Shown here piece by piece: positions 1-10,358 of a DNA stretch of 64,000 bases. The notes below the pieces were generated by a model. The model was not told the DNA's origin, made no database searches, and was given only the letters and a program-made list of their open reading frames with translations. Numbering within the stretch: the first letter of the stretch is position 1; each line of letters begins with the position of its first letter. This DNA is from Culex pipiens pallens (Eukaryota > Arthropoda > Insecta > Diptera > Culicidae): the NCBI RefSeq assembly GCF_016801865.2, contig NC_068938.1, forward strand, positions 82,224,886-82,288,885, in the 5' to 3' direction. A program made the position numbers and the translations under genes.

Positions 1-983
1 AAATTATCATTATAAAATTAACGGTAGAGTCAATTGTTTTCAGCACACGGTGTTAGATGGTGGGCCCAAAATAGAAAAATTGATACTCCACAATAGGTCC
101 AACTTGTTCTGTTCAGGTCTAAAATACAGCCAAAAACTATTTATCAATTTAAAGCTGTGATAACAAATTGATAAGAGTTACACAAACAATGGGTATGATG
201 ACTGTAGAATCTGCATGAAATAAGCTACACAATCAGCCGCAAATGCCATATTTTGGTTCAACTGTACTTGAGAACAAGCCAGAATAAGGAGGAGCTTTGC
301 ATAGTAGTTTTTTTTTAACTTTACAAAGTTTTCCGAACAGGCTCAACATTTTTCTGGAGGTTTCTTGGCCGAAATAATTAGACCCGTTTTTTTTTATAAG
401 CCATTAGGATGACCTACGCCGCGTTAGGGTGGTACGAAAAATTGCCAATTTCGTCGATTTTCGCCAAACCACATTTTTTTAAAAATCATAACTACGCGCC
501 ATTTCAACCGATTTCAGCTGTCTTGAACGCAAATGAAAGGTTATAAGAAAGCATTTTAAGGAAAAATAGTTTAATGTTTAAAAAATCAAAACTGGGACTA
601 CCATATGTTGTTGTTGTTTATTTTATTAACGTGACTTTAACCTAGAGAGATACCATATGAGAATGAGAACAGTTAGGTTAAGGTAGTTTAAAATAAAATA
701 GGCCATTTCTTCTTTAAGTGAAGTTTTCGGGTGTAAATTTGTGCTCGGGAGACCCCTTAGATTCCATTTCTGGTGATAGTTGCAGAATACCGGCTAACAA
801 AGTCCCGATGAAGTGGGTGCTAATTTGCAACCACCACAGGTTACGCGGTGAGCTTGCCTTCAGGTGAAAAGTTTGATTTGCTTCGATGTTTGCCTTCAGC
901 TGTGGAGACGGCCTTTATGATTGGATTTACACCTCGGATAATGTGGACAAATCTTTATACCTCTTCTTCCCTTTCCCCAACAG
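1..983. other. Non-coding DNA before a terminal exon
   Basis: No open frame here has gene-like composition. The right edge is a good 3' splice site: a pyrimidine run at about 961-979 followed by caacag ending at 983. I therefore read this stretch as the tail of an intron of the gene whose last coding exon follows. The part at 360-600 resembles old repeat DNA. Nothing else is recognised. Confidence 0.4.
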
Positions 984-1289
984 CAGAGCAACCTCCCGGC
1001 GGACGAACGGTCCAACTCGACGACGATGACCAGCACGATCACCGTCGGTGGGCTGCAGTCGACCATGATGACGACCACCACCAGCAGCAGCACGACCACA
1101 ACCAACGGCGGAAGCGGCCCCGGAAGCGCCACCTCCATCCTAACCAGCAGCAACCTGTCCAACCGGGGAACCTCGCCGGACTATCCCAACATGGAGTACC
1201 CGCCGGTGTTCGAGGCGGAAACGTACTCGCTCACCGATCCGGGCATGACGCTGCTCAAGCGACGCCAAAATCACTCCAGCCAGAAATGA
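984..1289 (+). CDS. C-terminal coding exon of an unrecognised Ser/Thr-rich protein (partial)
   Basis: After the cag splice acceptor ending at 983, one frame stays open to TGA at 1287-1289 and encodes about 101 residues. It begins QSNLPADERSNSTT. A low-complexity Thr/Ser/Gly block (TTTTSSSTTTTNGGSG) follows, then a more complex tail with NMEYPPVFEAETYSLTDPG and the end LLKRRQNHSSQK. GC content and codon choice are typical of mosquito coding DNA and unlike the AT-rich flanks. The other two frames give His/Asp/Gln-rich or Arg-rich shadows. A proline/tyrosine-containing C-terminal tail of this kind is common in receptors and scaffold proteins, but I do not recognise the family and assign no function. 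A consensus splice donor (ggGTAAGT, GT at 1349-1350) lies after the stop, so the exon may run to 1348 with an intron in the 3'UTR or an alternative ending. Upstream exons are outside the window. Confidence 0.5.
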   Translation, partial: QSNLPADERSNSTTMTSTITVGGLQSTMMTTTTSSSTTTTNGGSGPGSATSILTSSNLSNRGTSPDYPNMEYPPVFEAETYSLTDPGMTLLKRRQNHSSQK

Positions 1290-2345
1290 CGAACGACGGG
1301 ACGGGGCAAACGGCGGCTGGCCACCCTCCGGGAGCACGAGTGCTGCGGGTAAGTTCGGAGAAAGACATTTGTTTGTGCCACATTACTACCTATTACAAAT
1401 CTACTACTTATCACATGAAACACCTCGCAGAAAGAGGTGTGTGATCATCATTACAACATGCTACAAAACAAAAAGTAAGAAAATGAAAGATATTATCTTG
1501 TAATCTGTTATACAAAATTCCGATTGATCAGAAGGTGCTGTACAATGTGTATGTGTGAACGTATTTTTAAAGACTTGTTACTGCGTAGTTGTATGATAGA
1601 AACCGCGAGAAAAAAAAATTATCCCTTATTTATCAAACTATTTTCGTAGCGCCGTGTAGAAAGAGATGAAAATATTTTTTTAAATTCAAAAGTCGAAGAT
1701 TTATATGATTTGCATGTTTATAAACCGCAAAAAATAATACATCAATTGTGATCCTAATAGTTATTAAATTTAAAATTTATTGAATATTGGTAGAAAAATA
1801 AAAAATCAAATGGGAAATCCCCTCCTAATTCCCGCATCGACTTATGAGAGAAACAACAAACATCATTATAAACCAAGTTTTTTAATTGATTAGAGTTTTA
1901 TTAGACGCCTCCAACAAATAGCTGCGAGAGTAAACTCCCCGCTCTATAATATTTGTATAAGCATTAAGCATCTACTTATATAAACAACAAAAAAACCAGA
2001 CACGATATTTCACGAACCCTTTGATATGATGATGCGTAAGAGACGGAGGAGCGGCTCGGAAAGTCCGAAACATTCCGTGTGAGGGAGGGAGTGTGGGAGT
2101 GATGTGAAAAACGATGAAACACCAGAAAGTAGAACCAATATATTATATATAAAACTATTTAAAACAACACAGCATAAAACGTGTTTGCCAAAACCGTGTT
2201 ATTCTAATACAGCGCGAGCAAAACCGCGAGCTCACACAACCTTCTTATGGCTAGATTTAACAGTGTGTAGGATTGTGTCCCCTAAAGACAGATAGTGTGC
2301 CTTATTAGTGATTGAGTTAAAACTGTAGGAAATAAAGTGGTTGAA
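1290..2345 (+). other. Candidate 3'UTR of the preceding exon
   Basis: This is non-repetitive sequence with no long open frame. It ends just past an AATAAA polyadenylation signal at 2331-2336. It could be the 3'UTR of the exon ending at 1289, possibly with an intron starting at 1349. Transcript evidence would be needed to fix the end. Confidence 0.35.
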
Positions 2346-5300
2346 CGTTATAAGTTTAGCGATGGTGCGTGGTGAATTTTAACGATGACAGTCCTTTTTT
2401 GGTTAGTCATTCTTTTTGTCTATCTATGAGGGAGACAACAGGGCTGTGGAGTCGGGCAGCTTTTGAAACGGCTTCATGGAATTTGCTGACATGGACTCCG
2501 ATTCTATCGACTCTGAAGCGAATCTTCAAAAATTATTCGTCGGCGTGCCTTCCGATCAGCGATGCTATGGGAAGGACTGCATTCATTAAAATGATTTGTG
2601 CAATATCATCAACTCCAAAACATATTCGCCAGCGTTTCTTCCAATCAATCGAAAACTATATTTAAAAACAGCAAAAAACATAAAAATCACTACGAAACAT
2701 GGAAATCAACCGCGTGGCGATCGACTCATTTCGGCGTAACCGTCACCGCCACGCATAAATTGAACAAATTTCTCTGTTGCTGGTGGCCAAGACAATCAAG
2801 ATAAATCAGGGAAACAAATTCTTTCTTCTCAAAAACAATAAGCCGAAAGGGGGAACAAAGGGATCGCTAATCGAGAAATTACGATCGTTATTTGTAATAG
2901 CAGTTCAAAAAAATTCAAAAGCATCGAACATTTTCAAAACAAGTAAATTCGCTGAAACATCGATTTTCTTAGATTTAAAAAATACAAAAACTTTTCAAAA
3001 ATTTAAGGTTTATGGATTTAAAAATTTAAAAAAATCCAAAAACTACATAAATTTTTTAAAAACATAAGGTTTTGAAAACTTCTTTAAACGTTTTTTTTTT
3101 TAAATTTAAGGATAAAAAATTTCAAAAAATGCAAAAATTCAAAACAAAACTTGAAAAACATCAAAATTTAAAAAAAAACAAAGTCATAAAAATGTAAAAA
3201 ACGAAAAAAATAGCATTTTTCTAGTATCCAAAATTTAACGTTTTTATTTTAATTTTAATATCAAAAATTTTTAAAAATCTAAAAGCTCCCTGGAGATGGA
3301 GCCACACGTTGCCGTCGTTTCAGGGCTTTTATCCAAGATGGTTCCGATGTTGATATATATCACACATTTATTTTATATTTATATACTTGTGTTGATAGAA
3401 ATCACAGCTTTTATAATATGTAAAATTGCAAGATATTGAATTTTTTTATTTGAATCTCAATATTCTTGTTCGTAAAATCTGTTAGGAACAGGTTTAAATC
3501 TGTTTGATAATGGGGAGGAATAGTTAGTAGTTTTTGTAACTTTTTTTAGGTTGTTTTATAATTCCAGACTCCAGTTATGTGTAAGCCAGTTTAGTAATGC
3601 TATCAAAATCACTGATTTCAATTGAAGTGGTACACTACCAATTTTGAGTTGTCAAAAAATCCATAGAGTCTCGATCAATCAATAATGAAATGATATCGGA
3701 CAAAATTCGTTAATCTGTTGAACTAACGGTTTTCGGATTATGGTTGTATCGACCATTGTTGCGAATCGAGGATCTACTGGAGGTTTGACGATCAAATGGA
3801 GCCTAACATTTCAAAGGGACACATGGGATTTGTAAACAGGAGTGTGTCTCTTCCACTCAAATAACAGTTTACATAAGGTATGATAGGGATACGCTCCTGT
3901 TTGCAAAGCTTGTGTGTCCTAATAAAATGGAAGGCACGAAATAGTCGTCTTAACGACGAGTGTTCAACTTGTAAAATATGAACAGTTAATTTATGGTTAT
4001 TGGTTTTGAGGCGGCAAGACAGGTTTAAAAACTAGGTATAAGAATGTTTGGCTTTGTAATTAAAATTTCGGGGATTTGAGATTCAAGTTACTTTCGGACA
4101 GTTTAGTTGAGGTTGTTGATTCAAGTTAGTTAGCTTTCCTGAAATGAATAATTGGGCATAAATGTTTAGTTAAATTGGTCAAAGTGTACTATTTCATTGG
4201 CAGATCTGCTTCTAGTTGTAATGTACGACAAGACTACTGACGGACGCGACAGAACGGGGGCCAGAATAAAGGCCTCAAGATTTATGTTCCCTTGACAAGT
4301 TAATTTTCATCTTTTATTTTCCAGTAAATTTATTTGATTTCCTTTAGATTTGAAATACATTATAGGTTCCCTTTGTATAAATCTCAAATTAGTTTTTGAT
4401 TGAATCATAATTTCATATTTCCTTTATTCAGTTTTAAAGTTAGATTAACGTAACTGCTCAAGTCATCCAAGTTCTTACTACTCACACCTACACTAATTTT
4501 CTTTCACCTTCCCCCTCCTGATCCCCTATATCTTCCGGTGGTGTTCATTTTGTATGCAATACTAGTTCGGCCACTACCCTTTTTTCCACAAGAAACCGGA
4601 CTTGGACTGACTTGAGGCCGCGTCCCCCACCTTGCTCCGTAAAACGAAAACGAAAAATTTTTAAAAATCTAAAAGCTTAACAAAATTCTAAATTTTTGAA
4701 CATGTTGAACATATGAATTTAAAAAAAAATTACATTTATAAAATAAAGGATCTAAAAATTTCAATAACGGGAAAAATTTCAAAATAAGTTAAATTTTTTA
4801 TTAAAATAAATTATTAAATATTTTAAAACATCCTTAAAATTTAAGGGTTTTTTCAATCAAAGGATTTACAAATTTCAAAAATGTCAAAAACATAAAAAAA
4901 ATAAAATTTAAAAATGACAACACTTCTAAATGATTTAACGTTTAAAAAAAGAAGTTTTAAAAGTTTAAATTTTTTTTAAAACAACAAAAAAGCTTTTATT
5001 TCAAAGTTTAAAGTATGTAATTTTTTTAAAAAATTTACGTTTAAAAAAGGGTCTACAACTTTCAAAAACAGTTTTTAAACTTAACGGTACACATCACGCA
5101 GAGCTTTTGCACCAAGATTTTTGTTACAGACATTTTAGTATCTTCAAAACTACGGGAGCACTCGATATAATTTTTGATTCATCCCCTAAAGTACTGTCTA
5201 CAGAATAATTTACAGCAAAGTTTGACTATTTTTACAATCAGATTGTTGCAGAATTGGGTCCGTAAGTTTGACAATTTTGGAATAAGAAGACAACAACTTC

Positions 5301-5570
5301 CTTGGTTGCTGTGCACCCTTAAAACTTAAAAAAATTAAGATGTGAAAACTTTTCAAAAATTAAACGTTTTATAGAATAAGAATAAAACAAATTAAGAATT
5401 TCAAATACATCAAAAATTCTAAAAACAACCATTTTTTTTAAATAAACAAATACAAAACCTTATCATAAACTAAACGTTTTTGAATCATTTTAAGAAGTTT
5501 TAAAAGTTTCAAAAATTTAAAAAAATTTAAAAACCACAAGACATTTTTTTTCTATTCAAAATTTAAAGAA
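2346..5570. other. AT-rich intergenic DNA, low complexity
   Basis: There is no coding signal. 2830-3290 and 4640-5080 consist of degenerate aaaaattt/caaaaat words typical of decayed repeat DNA, and the same texture resumes at 5310-5560. 3300-4640 is less repetitive but has no recognisable gene. A repeat beginning ggctgtggagtcg is visible near 2440. Short open frames such as 2777-3067 are Lys/Asn/Phe-rich products of the AT bias. Confidence 0.5.
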
Positions 5571-5682
5571 CCGTCATCAGGGGTGACATTGGGTCTGGGG
5601 GGTGAAATTGGGTCATACAAAAATGCTGAAATTTGTATGACCCAATCTCACCCCCCAGACCCAATGTCACCCCTGATAACGG
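5571..5682. mobile_element. 112-bp near-perfect palindrome (mini-MITE)
   Basis: The sequence starts ccgtcatcaggggtgacatt and ends with its near reverse complement, aatgtcacccctgataacgg, meeting at about 5626. The arms carry ggtctggggggtga and tcaccccccagacc. The termini match those of the larger element at 10359-11917 (ccgtcagtgggggtgacatt), so this looks like a minimal deletion derivative of the same family. No coding capacity. Confidence 0.75.
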
Positions 5683-7390
5683 AATATGAAAAGTTTTCAA
5701 ATATTCAACTTTTTTTTAAATTTAAGGAGCTAAAAATTTCAAAAACTGGAAAAAATAAAAAAAATCAGCTGCAAATGTTTAAAACTGAACAAATTTTTGT
5801 AAATTTTTTAATTTTTTTTATTTATATTTTGTAAACAAATTTAAATATCCAAAAATGTCTAAAACTTCAAAATTTAAAAAAATTAAGAACATTACAAATT
5901 TCAACATTAAAAAACATAATTTTTTAATCATTGAAAAGCTTACATTTTTTCTAAATATTGAAAACAAAATTAAGTCCGTTGCAAACATTTTTTAAAGTTT
6001 ATGTCGCTCCTCCTTCAAAATCGGTCCGTAAAGTAAGGGAGCAAAAATTTTGTTTTCGAAAAACTTCAAAATTCTAAAGGATGTCGAAGTCTAACAAACT
6101 GAAAACAATAAGAAATGCATTTTTCTGCGTTTAAAATTAGATTTAGCAGGTCTGGGATCGATCAAAAATATTTTATTTTTTTATGATATTGTACACCGCA
6201 AAAAAAAATGTTTTTCGATGAAACAAAAAATCTCTTCAATACTTGGATACTAAACTAATACTTGAAAACTAATGACTGGGCAGGTGTAAAATGCATTTAA
6301 AAAAAAACTTTTTTCATTCAAATGTTGAGACCATGGCATGTAATTTTATTTTTTTATTTTTTTTTAAGTCGAGGGACATAAAATTCAAAAAATATTTGCA
6401 ACGGCTTTAAACGGTGCACGATATTGAAATTTATGTCTCGATTGCAAATTAGATTTAAGCATATAAAAAAAAGGCAACACTGCCAAAAAATTGTTGTGTT
6501 TTTTTTGTGTGAAAGTTCAGCCTACACCAAATTGATCTTAAAATGTGTTCTCATGATACAGGTTTTTAAATATTTTAAAGCCTTTTTGTATAGACGCTTG
6601 CCTAAATTGAATGGAGACTTGTATGAACGAACAACTAATGCAAAATGACTTCTTTGGTCACAGAAAAAGTAACCAAAAAGTTCTATCAAAATAAAAAAAT
6701 AAAAATGCAATAGACAATCATTGTCCGAAGTTTCAAAAAATTGCTCATCTTGACAGTTTTTACTGACCTACTTTAGGTCAAATATAATATTTTTAAGTTT
6801 TTGTTTCTTTAAAATTTTATAAAAATAATAAAGGGCAAAAATTACTTTAAAATTGCAGTTTATGCAACATGTTGCAAAATGAAAAAAAAAAAACATCGTG
6901 TCAACAGTGTTTTGTCATAATTTCTGCTTGAAAAATTTCATGATAATCTCGATTGTTGTCAAAACGAATGTTTTTCAACATTTTATGTTGTTTAAGTTTA
7001 GTTTCACGTTTGTTTGCCACAAAATCTGTTCAACAACTCGCTCCCCTTGATTGACGGCGAATCCGGATGCAGTTGGTTAGCCGTGTTGTCTGTGCGCTCG
7101 CGCGCGCATTTCACCGGAACCCCCTCCCGGGCCATTGACGTAAATGACCTGGTGGCTGGTGGTGGAAGAACTAGTGAACCATACCACACCAAACTATCAG
7201 CTTCCTCCGAGCGACGACGTGTTTGGTGATTTGTTTGCAAGCAACCTCCTCTCCCTTATCAGCTTGAAACTTCGAACCTTCGAATGCCGTCAATTACACA
7301 GAAGAGAGAGAATCCACAACAAGCGATCGCCAATCGACGATAAGATGGACAACAAGCAAACAAGTTTGGTGGTTTACAGATTACAATACG
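5683..7390. other. Intergenic DNA with decayed repeats
   Basis: 5690-6000 is AT-rich low complexity. 6170-6430 matches a repeat family seen again near 12300-12720, 17160-17280/17820-17900 and 54030-54370, with shared phrases ttcaaatgttgagacca and atatttgcaacggc. 6990-7390 has higher GC and is non-repetitive. It lies downstream of the peroxidase gene and shows no supported gene. Confidence 0.5.
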
Positions 7391-7393
7391 GGC

Positions 7394-7399
7394 TTTATT
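7394..7399 (-). promoter_or_regulatory. Polyadenylation signal of the peroxidase-like gene
   Basis: tttatt on the plus strand reads AATAAA on the minus strand, about 185 bases past the stop codon of the peroxidase-like gene. This predicts a short 3'UTR of roughly 200 nt. Confidence 0.55.
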
Positions 7400-7582
7400 T
7401 GAAATGTCTTTAAATTAAATTCGTAAAGCTAGCTTAAGTTCTAGACAACACCACGTTGTCTTGCAGTCATGATCGCTACTCTCTAAAAATGCTTTGAAGG
7501 TGAACGCGCGTAAACAAACGAGAAAATTGTTTTGTTGTTGTTGACTGCGCGATCGTCGTCGTCGCTCATAAATTATTGATCT

Positions 7583-9604
7583 TCACACTTTGGCGTCTCG
7601 CAGACCGCTCAGATCGAGCGCGGGAAGCTGCGAACAGGGTACGATCGGGTTGTTGGTGGATTCGGACGGGAGGCGGAAGATGTCCCGCTGGACCTGCTTC
7701 AGCTGGGCGGTGTCGCAGAGGAACCGTGCCGGCGAGTAGTTGGCCACGGCGTCGTCGACGGGGTGTTGTTTGTGGGTTGGGGTGAGGGAGTTGGCGAGCT
7801 GGTCCTTGATGATGCAGGCCAGCGTTGGGCCAACGGTTGCTTCTGGGTGGGTTGGTTTCTCGGCAAGTGATCCGATGATCAGGTCGATGTCGTGGACGGA
7901 GGAGTATGCGGATTGTAGGGCGGTGATGTCTTCCGGGGTCATGAGGGGAGATAGGTCGGACCAGGAGTTGATCGATCGAGGAGCGTTGCACAGGTTGTAA
8001 TACTTGGTGTAGGGACTGAGGCCGTGATCGCGACCTCGCTGGATGTCCAGCGCGAGTCCGTCGGTTCCCACGTTCTTGGTTTTGAACAGCTGCTGGGCGA
8101 GATCGTCAACGTAGCTGGTGTCGACGGCCATGGCGTTTTGCTGCAGCACGGAAGCGATCAGATGGGCGAAGTACTCCTTCTTGCGGAGGTCTTTCGGTTT
8201 GTAAAACAGGTCGTCCAACTCGTATCGACCGGACGCAACCGGATTGGCGATTTCTCCGGGCATCATCGTGTTGTAGAAACGAATGCCGACCGATGCGAAT
8301 TCGTTGCTTACGCGTGGCTCCGCCGTGTGATCAACGGTGCTGATCGAACTGCCCAAAACCGCCCGTGACCAGTCGCGAACGATGCTTTGATAGATCTTTA
8401 TGTTGACCTTTCGAGCCACTTCGAACAGCTGTTCGTCGGTCCAGGCCGGATTTGCGAGGGCCAGGTGTTTGGCGATGCGATTGTGCGATCGAAGAAATAG
8501 GGTGTGGAGTAGGGTGACGTACGGGTTCACGTTGACGCGGGTATCGCCGGATAGGTAACAGGTCGCGTCAAACGTTCCGTTGGTCATGCAAAGCTTGCGA
8601 TCGAGACTTTCGCTGAGGAATTCCGTCGAGTCGAATGCCTGGGACTTGAGCTTACCACCGCGTAGAGTACGGAGGGGCATCGTTTCCGTTTTGTGGTTAC
8701 CGTACAGTTGGGACAGATCTAACCGGTTGGTGGCCTGGTTCAGCTGATTTGCCGCGCCGAGATGACAGGAACTTCCCAGAGACAGCGCGCTGCGTACGTA
8801 GTTCAAACAGGTCACGCCCTGAGTCTTGTAGTGAGGATCGTTTTCCGCGATCATCAACGGTGCGCAGGCAGGATGGCGATACCTCGGCAGCACCGGGCTA
8901 TGATCACCAGTGCAGCACTCAATATCCGTCCCATCGTGCATGGTCTGGACCGTAGTCTTGGCCAAATCCTGCTCGATAAACTGCGTCCACTGAACCAACG
9001 CAACAGTACGCGTAGAGTCCTTCTTTTCCTTAGCCCCATGAAACTTGCTCGAAATACTCCTCGGATCGGGCAACTCTCCACCTTTCACACTCTTCCTAAA
9101 TTCGTAAATTCCATCGTGATAGCTCGCCGCCAACAGTCGACGATACTCATCGTTGTACGTCTTGCGATCGACGATCTTCTGGCACTTGTCCAGCAACTTA
9201 CTAGTAGGAATCGTCTCACCCTCCAAGTACGCACCACAATCCCCCGACGGGATCCCCCCCGGCTTGCAGTAACTGTTCAAAAAGAACGAACTCGCCTTCA
9301 GCACCGTCCTCGCCACATAGTCCTGCTTCTGCGAACTCGCCGTCGAAGACCCATCGATGATCTGCGCGTGCGTTATCGACCCCTTCACAACCTTAACCCG
9401 AGATCCCGCGATCATACTCTCCATCCGCTTGGCCATCTCGACGACATCCTCTCCAAATCGGACCGCATCCGCCAGGTGCTGCTCCGTGGCCATCCCGTCC
9501 AGCTTGGCCAGCACTCTGCCATCGATTCCGGTAGGCGTCTGTCTACCCTGAACCACCAGCCCAAGGCAGGCCGCCACCAACATCACTCGAACCAACATCC
9601 TCAA
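7583..9604 (-). CDS. Secreted animal haem peroxidase-like protein, probably catalytically inactive
   Basis: Single-exon ORF of 673 aa. A hydrophobic signal peptide covers residues 1-20, and the animal (myeloperoxidase-type) peroxidase fold runs from about 140 to 650. Family landmarks are clear: W206-Q208, the Ca2+-site pattern D213/T292/D296/S298, SGDTR (352-356), HTLFLRSHNRIA, LDIQRGRDHGL (519-529), DIDLIIG and VGPTLACII. By alignment to myeloperoxidase, the distal Gln (Q208) and the catalytic Arg (R356) are kept. The distal His is Gln212, the haem-ester Asp is Glu211, the haem-ester Glu is Val359, and the proximal haem-ligand His in the RF/YGHT motif is Asn445 (IRFYNT). The frame is intact and GC-rich, so this is not a decaying copy. 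Relatives act in chorion hardening, gut mucin crosslinking and immunity. This one may keep a structural or binding role, which is an inference. The start is the only Met giving a signal peptide. It stands alone, with no operon-like neighbours. Confidence 0.9.
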   Translation of the reverse strand: MRMLVRVMLVAACLGLVVQGRQTPTGIDGRVLAKLDGMATEQHLADAVRFGEDVVEMAKRMESMIAGSRVKVVKGSITHAQIIDGSSTASSQKQDYVARTVLKASSFFLNSYCKPGGIPSGDCGAYLEGETIPTSKLLDKCQKIVDRKTYNDEYRRLLAASYHDGIYEFRKSVKGGELPDPRSISSKFHGAKEKKDSTRTVALVQWTQFIEQDLAKTTVQTMHDGTDIECCTGDHSPVLPRYRHPACAPLMIAENDPHYKTQGVTCLNYVRSALSLGSSCHLGAANQLNQATNRLDLSQLYGNHKTETMPLRTLRGGKLKSQAFDSTEFLSESLDRKLCMTNGTFDATCYLSGDTRVNVNPYVTLLHTLFLRSHNRIAKHLALANPAWTDEQLFEVARKVNIKIYQSIVRDWSRAVLGSSISTVDHTAEPRVSNEFASVGIRFYNTMMPGEIANPVASGRYELDDLFYKPKDLRKKEYFAHLIASVLQQNAMAVDTSYVDDLAQQLFKTKNVGTDGLALDIQRGRDHGLSPYTKYYNLCNAPRSINSWSDLSPLMTPEDITALQSAYSSVHDIDLIIGSLAEKPTHPEATVGPTLACIIKDQLANSLTPTHKQHPVDDAVANYSPARFLCDTAQLKQVQRDIFRLPSESTNNPIVPCSQLPALDLSGLRDAKV

Positions 9605-10358
9605 AAAAAATCTCAGGATTCCACACTCGTTCTTGCACCAATAAAATAAAGAAATTTACATTTATGATCGCACTTAATCGGGGCGCTTCGCTGAATCGAC
9701 TTGTGGAACTGCGCGGTTTGCTTTTTGCTTCTCGCCGTTCGAACGACGCTCGGAGAACTGAACGATCGATCGAACGAAACCGGCCTGTTTGTCTGGCTCT
9801 GAGTCAAGTCGCGAGAGTAGCGCCGCTATCTCAGAGCCGGCACTGTGTGAGGAGTTTGTTTGTTTTTAAAAGATGTGATTTTTTTTCACGCGACCGGCTG
9901 GTGATAACCGTGGAATGGGTGAAGGTTTGAGCTTTTTGTTTAGCTTTCTTAATTAAGTTGTTTGGAATAATTTTAAAGGTGTTTATTTTGATTTCTGAAT
10001 TGAATTCAAATTGTCTTGAGGGCAAAAACAAAACAAATTTCAATCACTATTTTCAAAAAATCAATCATTAGGTATCACAAAATGCCTATGGCATGATTGC
10101 AAAAATATCAATTTGAAAGAATAGAGGAATATTGTTTTACTATTGTTTAACATTATTGTCCAATCTGTGCACAGCTGCGTTCCAAAATCAAAATCTTAGA
10201 GAAAATTTTAAAACTCACATTTAGTTAAAAATGGAAAAATGTTAAAAATGCATTACAAACAGTTTACAATCGAGTGTACTTGTTTTTATAAAACATAGAC
10301 TCCCTCATTGAGGAAACATGTACTTCTAAAATAAGCCTCCTAGATAAATCTTCACGTA
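9605..10358. other. Upstream region of the peroxidase-like gene
   Basis: 9660-9900 is GC-richer, non-repetitive sequence and is the likely 5'UTR/promoter area of the minus-strand peroxidase-like gene. On the minus strand a TATA-like cataaatg lies near 9660, but no core promoter can be fixed. 9930-10358 is AT-rich with no gene. Confidence 0.35.

Noticed and set aside
848..1444. 198-aa plus-strand open frame
   Set aside because: It overlaps the better frame and has a His/Asp/Gln/Arg-rich shadow composition. It also crosses the splice acceptor at 983.
8762..9649. 295-aa frame antisense to the peroxidase-like gene
   Set aside because: It is an Arg/Thr/Ser-rich shadow of a GC-rich coding exon on the other strand, with no domain.
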